From positions 1-22,647 of the forward strand of contig PXSZ01000011.1 in the NCBI GenBank assembly GCA_003023105.1: 22,647 bases of DNA, written 5' to 3'. Of this stretch, positions 1 through 8,216 are shown one piece after another. Numbering within the stretch: position 1 is the stretch's first letter; the number at the start of each line of letters is the position of its first letter. The DNA is from Bacteroidetes bacterium QH_10_64_37. Its GTDB lineage: Bacteria > Bacteroidota > Rhodothermia > Rhodothermales > Salinibacteraceae. Under the pieces are notes generated by a model. That model had not been told where the DNA came from and did no database searches. It saw nothing but the letters and a program-made list of their open reading frames with translations. The position numbers and the translations under genes are program-made.

Positions 1-860
1 ACCTGCTCATCGACCTCCACAACGAGCGTACCAACGACACGGCCACAACCGTGGGAGAGGTGTGGCCGAACTTGCAGGTGTACATCTCGGGCGGAGTGGC
101 GCTCCGATCGTACCGCGATTTGATCGAGGAGAAGGTCGGCCACGACATCGACTTCGTCGAGACCTACGGGGCGTCCGAGGGCTTTTTCTCGTTTCAGGAC
201 GAGTTGGACGATTCCTCGATGCTGCTGCACCTCGACAATGGGGTCTTCTACGAGTTCGTGCCGCTCGATGAGCGCGGCGACTCCGATCCGACCCGCCGCA
301 CGATTGCCGACGTGGAACCGGGGGTGCGCTACTCGATGCACGTTACTTCTTGCAGCGGACTCTGGGCCTACGAGGTGGGCGACGTCATCCGGTTCACGCA
401 GACCTTCCCTCACAAGATTGTCGTGGCGGGCCGCACCAGCGACATGATCGACGAGTACGGCGAGGCCATCTACGGCGACGAGGTGCGGGCCGCCATCAAG
501 TCGGCCTGCGAGGCCACCGGTGCCCACGTCGCGGACTACCACGTGGCGCCCCGCCGATCGACCAATGGCGAGCAGCCCGGGCACGAGTGGCTCATCGAGT
601 TCGAGCAGGCACCGAGCGACCTCACGGCCTTCGAACAGGCCCTCGACGAGTACCTGCAGGAAGTGAATCGCCACTATCACATCCGACGCGAGGGCGACGC
701 CCTGGACGGCCCGCGCGTGTCGGCCCTCCCCCCCGGCGCCTTCTACGACTGGCTGCAGGCTACCGAGGACGAGATCAGCGGGCAGACCAAGGTGCCGCGC
801 ATGAGTGACACCCGGGACGTTGCCGACGGGGTGCTCGCCGCCGCCGAGCGGAACCGCTGA
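1..860 (+). CDS. GH3 auxin-responsive-promoter family protein, 3' part
   Basis: The reading frame is open from base 3, so the gene begins before the window; about 285 C-terminal residues are visible. The segment ETYGASEGFF, followed by a hydrophobic/acidic stretch, matches the part of GH3-type adenylating enzymes that corresponds to the ATP/AMP-binding 'Y-x-A/S-S-E-G' motif. Further on, the WAYEVGDVIRF segment and the GRTSDMIDEYGE segment resemble the family's hinge into the mobile C-terminal domain. GH3 enzymes adenylate a carboxylic acid and often couple it to an amino acid. The substrate of bacterial members is mostly unknown and cannot be read here. The GTG at 51 is an internal codon, not the start. 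The gene is followed by 235 bp and then the sigma factor on the same strand. Family assignment is fairly firm; the reaction is inference. Confidence 0.8.
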   Translation, partial: LLIDLHNERTNDTATTVGEVWPNLQVYISGGVALRSYRDLIEEKVGHDIDFVETYGASEGFFSFQDELDDSSMLLHLDNGVFYEFVPLDERGDSDPTRRTIADVEPGVRYSMHVTSCSGLWAYEVGDVIRFTQTFPHKIVVAGRTSDMIDEYGEAIYGDEVRAAIKSACEATGAHVADYHVAPRRSTNGEQPGHEWLIEFEQAPSDLTAFEQALDEYLQEVNRHYHIRREGDALDGPRVSALPPGAFYDWLQATEDEISGQTKVPRMSDTRDVADGVLAAAERNR

Positions 861-1095
861 GGTCTACAGGGCTACTCCCCCCGCTTCATCATCTGGAACA
901 ACCGCTTTTGTCGCTCGTGATGAGTTCGCGGAACACAAATCGGCTCCTTCGCCGGCTCAATGCCGGGTGAGCTCGGGTCCCTTCTCATCCCGGTTTCGAG
1001 CGCATTCCTCCTGACCGGAGCCCCGACGACTGCAGGGGCGCCGCTGCTGCCATTCTCATCACCATCGCTCATCCCCCACAACCCGATAGGACCGT

Positions 1096-1935
1096 ATGCA
1101 AGTTTCTCGCGAACAACGAATGCTGGACCAGTACCTCCAGGAAATCGGGAAGATTGATCTCCTGGAGCCGGAGGAGGAGGTGGAGCTGGCACGACGCATC
1201 GAGGACGGGGACGAGGAGGCCCTCCACCAGCTGTGCCGAGCCAACCTGCGCTTCGTGGTGTCGGTCGCGAAGAAGTACCAGGGACAGGGCCTGTCGCTTG
1301 CCGACCTGATCAACGAGGGCAATTACGGCCTCATCAAGGCGGCCAAGCGGTTCGACGAGACGCGCGGCTTCAAGTTTATCTCCTATGCCGTCTGGTGGAT
1401 TCGGCAGGCCATCCTGCAGGCCCTCGCCGAGCAGAGCCGCGTGGTGCGCCTTCCCCTCAACCGCATCGGCACCATCTCGAAGATCCGCAAGGCCAGCGCC
1501 CGCCTCCAGCAGGACCTCGACCGCAAGCCCAACATCGAGGAGCTGGCCGAGGAGCTCGAGATCGACGTCAAGAAGGTGCGCGAGGCGATGAAGCACACCA
1601 GCCGCCACCTCTCGATGGACGCGCCCTTCAACGAGGAAGATGACAACAGCCTCCTCGACGTGCTACCGGACGAGGAGAACGATCCGCCGGACGAAGAGAT
1701 GCTCTCCGAGTCGGTTAAGATCGACATCGAGCGGGCCCTCAGCGCCCTGCACGACCGCGAGGCCGAAATTACGCGTCTCTACTTCGGCATCGGGCGCGAA
1801 CATCCGCTGACGCTCGAGGAGATCGGCAAGCGTTTCGACCTCACGCGGGAGCGCGTCCGCCAGATCAAAGAGAAGGCCCTCCGGAAGCTTCGCCAGCGCC
1901 ACAGTCGGCAAGACCTCCAGCCGCATACCGATTAA
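1096..1935 (+). CDS. rpoD: RNA polymerase primary-type sigma factor (RpoD/SigA), short form
   Basis: This 279-residue sigma-70 family protein directs core RNA polymerase to promoters. Region 1.2 starts at once ([19 protein letters not shown]). Region 2 follows at about residues 50-115, with the highly conserved stretch around [10 protein letters not shown] and [13 protein letters not shown]. Region 3 lies at about 120-190. Region 4 lies at about 225-270 and ends in the helix-turn-helix [19 protein letters not shown]. Region 1.1 and the non-conserved insert of proteobacterial RpoD are absent, which is the usual Bacteroidota form of about 280-290 residues. The linker at about 180-210 is very acidic ([17 protein letters not shown]), fitting a salt-in cytoplasm. 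The ATG at 1096 precedes region 1.2 directly. A strong intrinsic terminator follows. Whether it is the only primary sigma or one of several group 2 paralogues cannot be decided from the window. Confidence 0.95.
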   Translation: MQVSREQRMLDQYLQEIGKIDLLEPEEEVELARRIEDGDEEALHQLCRANLRFVVSVAKKYQGQGLSLADLINEGNYGLIKAAKRFDETRGFKFISYAVWWIRQAILQALAEQSRVVRLPLNRIGTISKIRKASARLQQDLDRKPNIEELAEELEIDVKKVREAMKHTSRHLSMDAPFNEEDDNSLLDVLPDEENDPPDEEMLSESVKIDIERALSALHDREAEITRLYFGIGREHPLTLEEIGKRFDLTRERVRQIKEKALRKLRQRHSRQDLQPHTD

Positions 1936-1978
1936 CACTGATACGACTTCCTCCGTCCATTTCTGCAATGGACGACTC

Positions 1979-2019
1979 GGGCGCATCCCGACAACCGTCG
2001 GTCGGGGTGCGCCCATTTT
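1979..2019 (+). terminator. Intrinsic terminator after the sigma factor gene
   Basis: A 14-base arm at 1979-1992 pairs with 2001-2014; 13 pairs are Watson-Crick and one is G-U. The loop is 8 bases. The stem is followed by ATTTTC, a short T-tract. It lies 44 bases after the sigma factor stop codon, in the right orientation to end that transcript, and separates it from the FadL-type gene. Confidence 0.85.
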
Positions 2020-2187
2020 CGTTGCGGCTGAATTTCTGCCCCTGTAGAACGATGAGAACAGGCCGCCATCGGTACGATACGATTGCGCTGCCTTCCAATA
2101 GCATTGAATGTTGTCAGCTCCACTAATACATTCTTTACCGGATCTTGAAGCCTCCGGCTCGCCTCCGTTGTCCCAGTTTCCTCCTTC

Positions 2188-3693
2188 ATGCGACACTCCT
2201 CCCCTCCCTTCCGCCTCATCCCCTCCCTCCTGCTTCCTGTGTTGGTGACTGTTGCCGCCGGACTCTGGCCGCCGTCCTTAGCTCACGCGCAGGGCTTCGG
2301 CGTCTACGAGCAGGGCACATGTGCCATGGCCCGGGCCGGCGCAGCTGTGGCGGACGGCTGCGGCGACGGGTCCTCCATCTACTTCAACCCCGCCCACGTC
2401 GCTGACGCTGAGGGGGTTACTGCATCGCTCGGGGCAACGGTGATCGACGCTCGTGGAGAATTTACGTACGACCACACCGCCCGGCCACCCTACACGGGCG
2501 TGAAGGTCGATCTCCAGAACGACCCCATCCCCGTCCCCCATGGCTACCTCACATACGGACTGACCGAGCGGCTCGGGGTCGGGCTCGGGCTGTACGTTCC
2601 CTACGGCCTGGAGACGAACTGGCCCGTGCAATTCCCGGACGGATCCTACTTCGACGGGGCGTTCGAGGGGTTCAAGAGCCGAATTCAGAACATTTACGTG
2701 CAGCCGACGGTCGCCTACCAGATTACCCCGAAGCTGCGCGTGGGGGCGGGCCCAATTGTGGCCTTCTCGTCCGTGGAGCTGCGGCAGCTGCTGGACCTCT
2801 CGCAGCAGACGACGCCCGCCGGACCAACGTTCGGCAAGCTGGGCGTTCCCTTCCACACGGCGTTTGCCCGGGTGGGGCTGGAGGCAAGCAACGAGATTGG
2901 CTACGGGGCCAACGTCGGCGTCTCATTCCGGGCGACCGATCGCCTGTCCGTCGGGGTTCGGTTTACGACGCCCATTACGATTTCGTACGAGGGCAACGCC
3001 GAGTTCACGCAGCTCCAGACGGGACTCATCTTTCCCGCTTCCAGTCCGCTCGCGCAAGACCTGGACGGGGACGGAACTCCGGATTCCACGCCGGCTGACC
3101 TCCTGCTCGCCGGCCAGTTCGACAGCAACGGAGTGCTCGACCAGTACTCGCAGCTCGTCGGCGAGGACGGCGCCCTCAGTTCCCAGACGGTCGAAACGGA
3201 GATCACCTTTCCCTTTCAGCTGGTGGCCGGGATCAGTGTTCGGGCGACCGAAAAACTGAAGCTCCTCGCCGACTATCAGCTCACCGGCTGGTCAGCCTTC
3301 GATCAGATTCCCCTTGAGTTCGAAGCCCTTGGGGAGCGCGTCCGCGAGCAAAACTACGGCAGCACGCACGCCGTCCGCCTCGGCGCGCAGTACGACGTCA
3401 TCGAGCAACTCACGGCCCGCCTTGGCTACCTCCACAACACCGCCGCCGCACCGGACGAGGGGGTGACACCGCTGCTGCCGGAGGCAGCCCGCAACCAGTT
3501 CACGGTCGGGGTAGGCTGGCGGCCGGTCGAGCAGGCCGAGCTCAACGTGTCGTACCAGCTGCTTCTGCAGAATGACCGGCGGGGCCGGGTGCGAGGTCCT
3601 CTCCCCGGCCAGCCCCTCTCGACGGATCTCAATCAGGGCGTCTACAGCTTCGGCGCCAATCTCTTCGGCGCAACCCTCACACTGCACCTTTAG
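2188..3693 (+). CDS. OmpP1/FadL/TodX-family outer-membrane transport protein
   Basis: This 501-residue protein is a predicted outer-membrane beta-barrel for passage of hydrophobic compounds such as long-chain fatty acids. Residues 1-34 form a signal peptide ending AHA before Gln35. The mature start, GFGVYEQGTCAMARAGAAVA, followed by IYFNPAHVA, is the FadL N-terminal hatch signature with its N-P-A motif at 67-69. The rest shows alternating strands typical of a barrel and ends in ATLTLHL, a terminal strand. Cys45 and Cys58 could form a disulphide. A hydrophilic insertion near residues 285-330 contains DLDGDGTPD, a calcium-loop-like motif as in thrombospondin type 3 repeats, followed by an acidic run. 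The SGNH lipoprotein gene starts 6 bases after the stop, so the two are almost certainly co-transcribed. The exact substrate is not known. Confidence 0.88.
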   Translation: MRHSSPPFRLIPSLLLPVLVTVAAGLWPPSLAHAQGFGVYEQGTCAMARAGAAVADGCGDGSSIYFNPAHVADAEGVTASLGATVIDARGEFTYDHTARPPYTGVKVDLQNDPIPVPHGYLTYGLTERLGVGLGLYVPYGLETNWPVQFPDGSYFDGAFEGFKSRIQNIYVQPTVAYQITPKLRVGAGPIVAFSSVELRQLLDLSQQTTPAGPTFGKLGVPFHTAFARVGLEASNEIGYGANVGVSFRATDRLSVGVRFTTPITISYEGNAEFTQLQTGLIFPASSPLAQDLDGDGTPDSTPADLLLAGQFDSNGVLDQYSQLVGEDGALSSQTVETEITFPFQLVAGISVRATEKLKLLADYQLTGWSAFDQIPLEFEALGERVREQNYGSTHAVRLGAQYDVIEQLTARLGYLHNTAAAPDEGVTPLLPEAARNQFTVGVGWRPVEQAELNVSYQLLLQNDRRGRVRGPLPGQPLSTDLNQGVYSFGANLFGATLTLHL

Positions 3694-3699
3694 TCCACG

Positions 3700-5013
3700 A
3701 TGAAGTCCCTTCGTCCCCCCCGCTCCCTCTCCGTCGGGGTCTTCTTGCTGCTCGTCCTCACCCTGCCTTTGCTCTCGGGGTGCAGCGACGAATTGCTCAT
3801 GGCCCCGGAGATCCAAAATGACCTGTTCAACAGCTACGCGGCCCTCGGCAACAGCATCACGGCCGGGTTTCAGTCGAGCGGAATCAACAACAACACGCAG
3901 CAGGAATCCTATGCGGTACTGCTCGCCGAGCAGATGAATACCCCCTTCACGGTTCCGGACTTGGCAGCTCCAGGGTGTCCCCCGCCGCTGACTCAACTTT
4001 TTCCGCCCCAACGGATCGCGGACGTATCCTGTGCACTTCGCGAGCAATCCGTGGCCTCCCTGCCGAACAACGTAGCGGTTCCCAATGCGGCGGTCGTCGA
4101 TGTTTTCAGCAACCAGCGTCCTGCTTCAAACCCGAATGTACTCACCCAACTTATCCTTGGCGGACGAACACAGATCGAGGCGGCCAAGCAGGTAAACCCG
4201 ACCTTCCTGACGGCCTGGGTTGGAAATAACGACGTGCTTCGGGGCGCTCTCGCGGGGGATCCGTCCCTCGTGACGCCGCCCGGCGCCTTTGAGTCACGAT
4301 ACTCCCAAATGCTGAGCGAAGTGCAGTCTATCGGAAGCCTGGAAGGGGCCGTGTTCGTGGGGATCGCGGACGTGACCCTCATCCCCCACTTCTCCCGAGG
4401 CGCGGCGTATCGTCGGGCAATCTCAGCCGGTCAGGCGGCGGGAGCCCTTCCGCCAAACATCGAGACGCAGTCCTGCGCGCTCTCCGGTTCAGGAGCAGCG
4501 CTGGTGCCCTTTCAGCACGGCGCGGCGCTGCTGCAGGCGGCCATTGGGTTGAATGAGCTCGGATTCTCTCAGACGATTACGCTGGATTGCTCCGAAGACC
4601 GAACCGTCGAAGAGGTCATCCGCCAGAGCGTGTCCGACAACCTCGAAGACCAGATCTTGGACCAAATTAGCGAGGAGATCGAAGCAATCTCCCTCCTCGT
4701 CCCGCAGGAGATTGGGCTCCTGCAAGACCGGGTGTCAGCGTACAACCAGTTTATTCGAAACCAGGTCAGCGACGACTACGGGTACGTGAACCCGAACGCT
4801 CTCTTTCAGAACAACAGCGACCAGATCCCGGCCTTTCCGGAACTATTCGAGAATCCTAACACCCCCTGGAGCACCGATCAGCCCTTCGGCCCCCTGTTCA
4901 GCCTCGACGGCATTCACCCGAGCGCGGCTGCCCACCGATTGGTGACCAATGCCATTATCGAAGAAACCAACAACACCTACGACACTCAGCTTCCCCCCGT
5001 GTCGACGCCCTGA
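3700..5013 (+). CDS. SGNH/GDSL-family hydrolase lipoprotein
   Basis: This 437-residue protein has a lipoprotein signal with lipobox LLSGC (Cys28), so it should be anchored in the cell envelope. The SGNH blocks are visible in order: block I AALGNSITAG with the putative nucleophile Ser52; a GNND motif with Asn177 in block III; and DGIHPSAAAH near the C-terminus with the Asp403/His406 catalytic pair. These enzymes hydrolyse ester bonds in lipids or acylated sugars. The family usually reads GDS in block I; here it is GNS, which is common in Bacteroidota members. The start is 6 bases behind the FadL-type gene. The pairing suggests release of an acyl chain at the surface and uptake through the channel, but this is inference. 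Expected length for an envelope SGNH enzyme with extra loops is met; no truncation is seen. Confidence 0.85.
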   Translation: MKSLRPPRSLSVGVFLLLVLTLPLLSGCSDELLMAPEIQNDLFNSYAALGNSITAGFQSSGINNNTQQESYAVLLAEQMNTPFTVPDLAAPGCPPPLTQLFPPQRIADVSCALREQSVASLPNNVAVPNAAVVDVFSNQRPASNPNVLTQLILGGRTQIEAAKQVNPTFLTAWVGNNDVLRGALAGDPSLVTPPGAFESRYSQMLSEVQSIGSLEGAVFVGIADVTLIPHFSRGAAYRRAISAGQAAGALPPNIETQSCALSGSGAALVPFQHGAALLQAAIGLNELGFSQTITLDCSEDRTVEEVIRQSVSDNLEDQILDQISEEIEAISLLVPQEIGLLQDRVSAYNQFIRNQVSDDYGYVNPNALFQNNSDQIPAFPELFENPNTPWSTDQPFGPLFSLDGIHPSAAAHRLVTNAIIEETNNTYDTQLPPVSTP

Positions 5014-5041
5014 CGCGGAGTCGAGATCGTAGTGGGCGTAG

Positions 5042-6046
5042 CTACCGGTTTGTCGAAACCGTATCCTGAACCGTGATGCTCGTGTCCGTGGCGACCGTAT
5101 CTTCGCCCTGCGCATCTGTGCCCTGCGTATCAGGGACTGTGCGCGAGGGGAGGGTCGTGTCCGACGAGGGAACCGTCGGCGCTGGGCGCTGCCCCGCCTC
5201 GGTCGTGTCGGTGCGAGCGCGGGAGACGGCCCGGATGGTGATGGATCCGTTCTGGGTCCGCAGCTCGATGGTAGGTCCCCCCTCCCCCAGCTGCGCCTCG
5301 TAGCGCGCCCCGGCGTTGACGAGAGCGAACTGTTCGTTGGTGAACGACAGGCCCTGCGTCCGAATGGTGCCCACGTCCGTCTGAGCGTCGATCTGGGCCG
5401 ACGCGCCCGTCGCAAGGCCGAGGCGAATGTCGCCGTTGGACGTTTCGAGCAGAATGGGCTCCTCCGCCGGAACGGATTGAAAATCGACTTGCACGTTGCC
5501 GTTCGTGATGGTGACCTCTACGGGAGCGGCGGCGCCCTGCACATGAACGTTCCCGTGCTGGTTATCGATGGTGAGCGCGCCCTCCACGCTGTCGATGCGG
5601 ACCGGTCCACTCAGCCGATCGATCCGGAGCGTGGCTTGGCGAGGCACCTGTCCCCGAATGTCCACGGCGGCGCGGTCTTCTTGCTCCGCCGACAGGGCGT
5701 AGGTGTATTCGGCGTCCGTGCCGCTTTCCGTAATCGAAATGCCCTCCAGGACTGACTGGCCCGCCTCCCGGGTGTCTCCCCGGCCGCGGAGGACGAAGGA
5801 CGGGTCCGCGGTCGACTGGTCGGTCCCTGTCAAGTGCACCGAGCCGCGCAGGCCCTCCAGCACGAGGGGTCGCTCGCTCGGGGCCACGGCCCGAGTCGCT
5901 GTGTCCGTGACAACCACAGACCCAGGCCGCAACACCCCTTCCTCCGTCCGGGCCACGCCGGTCTCCTCGGAGTCCTGACACGCCGAGAGCAGCCCGCCCA
6001 AACTGAGCGCGAGCAATGAGACAATGAGCAACCGAGAGATAGGCAT
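5042..6046 (-). CDS. DUF4097-family beta-helix lipoprotein
   Basis: This 334-residue lipoprotein has signal peptide residues 1-22 and lipobox LSAC (Cys23). The frame is open for another 77 codons upstream, but the ATG at 6046 is chosen because the signal peptide starts there. Residues about 55-285 consist of short repeating beta-strands (RIDSVEGALTIDNQHGNVHV, ILLETSNGDIRLGLATGA, IELRTQNGSITIRAV). This is the stacked pattern of DUF4097 'putative adhesin' proteins, which form a right-handed beta-helix-like fold. The last 55 or so residues are Thr/Ser/Asp/Pro-rich and probably disordered. It lies 49 bases downstream of ftsX on the same strand and is likely co-transcribed. Function is unknown; a role in envelope structure or sensing is possible. 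Confidence 0.8.
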   Translation of the reverse strand: MPISRLLIVSLLALSLGGLLSACQDSEETGVARTEEGVLRPGSVVVTDTATRAVAPSERPLVLEGLRGSVHLTGTDQSTADPSFVLRGRGDTREAGQSVLEGISITESGTDAEYTYALSAEQEDRAAVDIRGQVPRQATLRIDRLSGPVRIDSVEGALTIDNQHGNVHVQGAAAPVEVTITNGNVQVDFQSVPAEEPILLETSNGDIRLGLATGASAQIDAQTDVGTIRTQGLSFTNEQFALVNAGARYEAQLGEGGPTIELRTQNGSITIRAVSRARTDTTEAGQRPAPTVPSSDTTLPSRTVPDTQGTDAQGEDTVATDTSITVQDTVSTNR

Positions 6047-6095
6047 GACACCGATTGACGACAGTGAAGGGAATTGGAGAAACGGAACTGCCCCG

Positions 6096-6971
6096 TCAAT
6101 GAAGCTTGATGTTTTGGATAAACCGACGCGCGGCGAAGTAGGACCCGATCCACCCGAGCAACACGCCGCCGCCAATGAGGCCTCCGAGGAGAAAGAGCTC
6201 GGCGCGGAGCGGCAGGGGCGCCTGATCGATTTGCTGGAAAAACACTCGGTAGAGCCCCCACACGACGCCCCCCGCAATCGTTCCCCCGAGAAAGCCCTGC
6301 ACGATTCCTTCTACCAGAAACGGACGGCGCACAAACCGGTCCGTGGCCCCCACCAGCTTCATCGTCCGAATGAGCAGGCGCCGGGCGTAAATGGTGAGGC
6401 GGATGGTGTTGGCCACGAGAAAGACGGCCGCGAGCACGACGATGCCGCCCAGTGCAATCCCGACGGCGTTGATGAGCCGACGGTTCTGGGCCACGCGCAC
6501 GAGCAGCTCCTGATTGAGAACGACATCGTCCACCCCGCGCCATTCCCCAATGACGTTGGCCGTGCGGGCCATGCTGTCCGGGTGGGTGTGGGTCGGTTTC
6601 ATCTCGATCTTGATCGACGCCGGGAGAAAGGTGGGATCCTCGAAGGCGGACGCCCCTTCCCCAAACTCCCGCCGAAAGATCTTGGCCGCTTCCTCGTGAG
6701 ACACGAACTCGGTCTGGGCAATTCCTTGAATCGTTTGAATCCGGGCGTGCAAGGCCTCCTGCACCTGCTCGCTCGCGTCCTGCTCAATGAAGACCTCCAT
6801 CTGACCGGCCTGCTCGCGCAGCATGTCCGACACGACCGAGGCCTCGTACCCGACGATTCCAAAGACCCCGACGAGCACGAGTGCGACCGCAATGGCGCTC
6901 GTGGACGCGACGGCAGAGAATTTGGCGCGACGAAGATTGGCAACTCCTTCCCGAACGGAATACGGCAGCAC
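6096..6971 (-). CDS. ftsX: Cell-division ABC transporter permease-like protein FtsX
   Basis: This 291-residue membrane protein has the FtsX layout: a cytoplasmic N-terminus (SVREGVANLRRAKFSAVAS), TM1 at about 21-45, a periplasmic domain at about 46-165, then TM2 (about 168-192), TM3 (about 220-245) and TM4 (about 262-284). FtsX works with the ATPase FtsE and, through its outer loop, usually controls peptidoglycan hydrolases at the septum. The start codon is GTG at 6971. No in-frame ATG lies near, and the sequence from this GTG fits the family N-terminus, although the frame stays open upstream. No ftsE is adjacent. The DUF4097 lipoprotein gene follows after 49 bases. Confidence 0.9.
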   Translation of the reverse strand: MLPYSVREGVANLRRAKFSAVASTSAIAVALVLVGVFGIVGYEASVVSDMLREQAGQMEVFIEQDASEQVQEALHARIQTIQGIAQTEFVSHEEAAKIFRREFGEGASAFEDPTFLPASIKIEMKPTHTHPDSMARTANVIGEWRGVDDVVLNQELLVRVAQNRRLINAVGIALGGIVVLAAVFLVANTIRLTIYARRLLIRTMKLVGATDRFVRRPFLVEGIVQGFLGGTIAGGVVWGLYRVFFQQIDQAPLPLRAELFLLGGLIGGGVLLGWIGSYFAARRFIQNIKLH

Positions 6972-7176
6972 AGAGGCGGTCCGGCCCGATGACTGAAAGA
7001 ATACGAGGATGCGTAGAGAACCTACGAAGACTCTCCCGGAAAGGGCAACTCGTAGAGGTGGGAGCGTGGGGGGCGCAGGGGGGAATTTTCTGGGCTGCAG
7101 GGGACGGAGATTTTTGCTCCCGAATGGAAGCAGGGCTCCCTCAACTGCCCGGTAGCTAGCGCAAAGGACTCAGCGC

Positions 7177-8046
7177 TCAAGCACAATGCTCAACGCCCCC
7201 TTCCGGATACGTTGCCCCTCGGGGGTACGCCCCGAGCACCTGAAGCTCCATCGTAATTTCCCGGAGGTGATTGAGCGCCCGCGCCACCGGTTCGTCCGTC
7301 ACCGCCCCGTGCACGTCGAGATAGAACCGGTAGCGACCCGGATGGCCCACCAGCGGTCGGCTTTCGATCTTGGCGAGATCCAGTTCTCGAAGGGCGAAGA
7401 CGGCGAGGCTCTTGAAGAGCGCCCCCGGCACGTTCTCCTGCAGAACGAAGGCGAGAGACGTTTTGGGGGGGCCTGTGCCGACCGACGCCGCGTTCGCGTC
7501 CTCGCGTGCCAGCACGAGAAACCGGGTGAAGTTCTGCGCGTCGTCCTGCAGGCCGTCCGCCAGAACCTCAAGGCCGTACCGCTCGGCGGCCCGGCGCGAG
7601 GCGACCGCCGCCACCGTAGGGTCACCCGCCGCCGCCACGGCCCGGGCCGCCCCCGCCGTGTCCGGCGTGGCCTCCGGGGTGGCCTCGGGAATGTGGGCGC
7701 GCAGCCAGTCCCGACACTGCCCCAGCGCCTGCTGGTGGGAGCGCACGACCGCCAGGTCGTCGATTACAGTTCCCTCGGGCGCCATCAGGCAGTGGTGGAT
7801 GCGCAGCTGGAGCTCGCCGACGATCGTCACGGCATGGGTGCGGAGGTGGTCGTAGTTCACCCGCACGCTGCCGTAGACGGCGTTCTCGATAGGTACCACC
7901 GCCCGGTCCACCGCGCCTTCCTCGACGGCCTCAAAGACGTCTTCGAACGTCGCGCAAGGATAGGGATCCTCATCCTCAAAGACGCACCGGATCGCCTCTT
8001 CGCTAAAGGCGCCGGGCTCTCCCTGGAAGGCAACATTGTGAGCCAT
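7177..8046 (-). CDS. pheA: Prephenate dehydratase with ACT domain
   Basis: This 289-residue enzyme converts prephenate to phenylpyruvate, the step before phenylalanine. The N-terminal catalytic domain starts VAFQGEPGAFSEEAI, contains VPIENAVYGSV, and ends with the conserved NFTRFLVL segment (about residues 171-178) carrying the catalytic Thr. A C-terminal ACT domain follows, with KIESRPL (about 227-233), the phenylalanine-binding 'ESRP' motif for feedback inhibition. No chorismate mutase domain is fused, so a separate mutase is expected elsewhere. The open frame extends 55 codons upstream, but the ATG at 8046 (MAHNVAFQG) matches the family start. It is transcribed alone; ftsX lies 205 bp downstream. 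A small hairpin (8105-8110 with 8123-8128) sits in the leader; its meaning is unknown. Confidence 0.95.
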   Translation of the reverse strand: MAHNVAFQGEPGAFSEEAIRCVFEDEDPYPCATFEDVFEAVEEGAVDRAVVPIENAVYGSVRVNYDHLRTHAVTIVGELQLRIHHCLMAPEGTVIDDLAVVRSHQQALGQCRDWLRAHIPEATPEATPDTAGAARAVAAAGDPTVAAVASRRAAERYGLEVLADGLQDDAQNFTRFLVLAREDANAASVGTGPPKTSLAFVLQENVPGALFKSLAVFALRELDLAKIESRPLVGHPGRYRFYLDVHGAVTDEPVARALNHLREITMELQVLGAYPRGATYPEGGVEHCA

Positions 8047-8216
8047 ACGCGTGGACGGGGGATGGCAATCGTGAGATCGGAAAAAATGACCGGCATTCCC
8101 ACGCCTCCGGGGGATCTGCGTTCCGGAGTCCCCTTGCCCCCGAACCATTTGACTCGTTTTGCGGGTAGAGTTTATTCCAGCGTCCCTTCCCATTTCACCG
8201 AGCACCTGCACGCATC

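Noticed and set aside
861..1095. Small open frames in the gap before the sigma factor gene
   Set aside because: They overlap each other on both strands, have no family features, and the gap is more likely a promoter/leader.
6024..6992. A 322-codon plus-strand frame opposite ftsX
   Set aside because: ftsX on the minus strand has four clear membrane segments; the plus-strand product is charged and motif-free.
7061..7120. GGGAGC and GCTCCC as a possible terminator between pheA and ftsX
   Set aside because: The arms are only 6 bases and the loop is about 48 bases; not a credible terminator.
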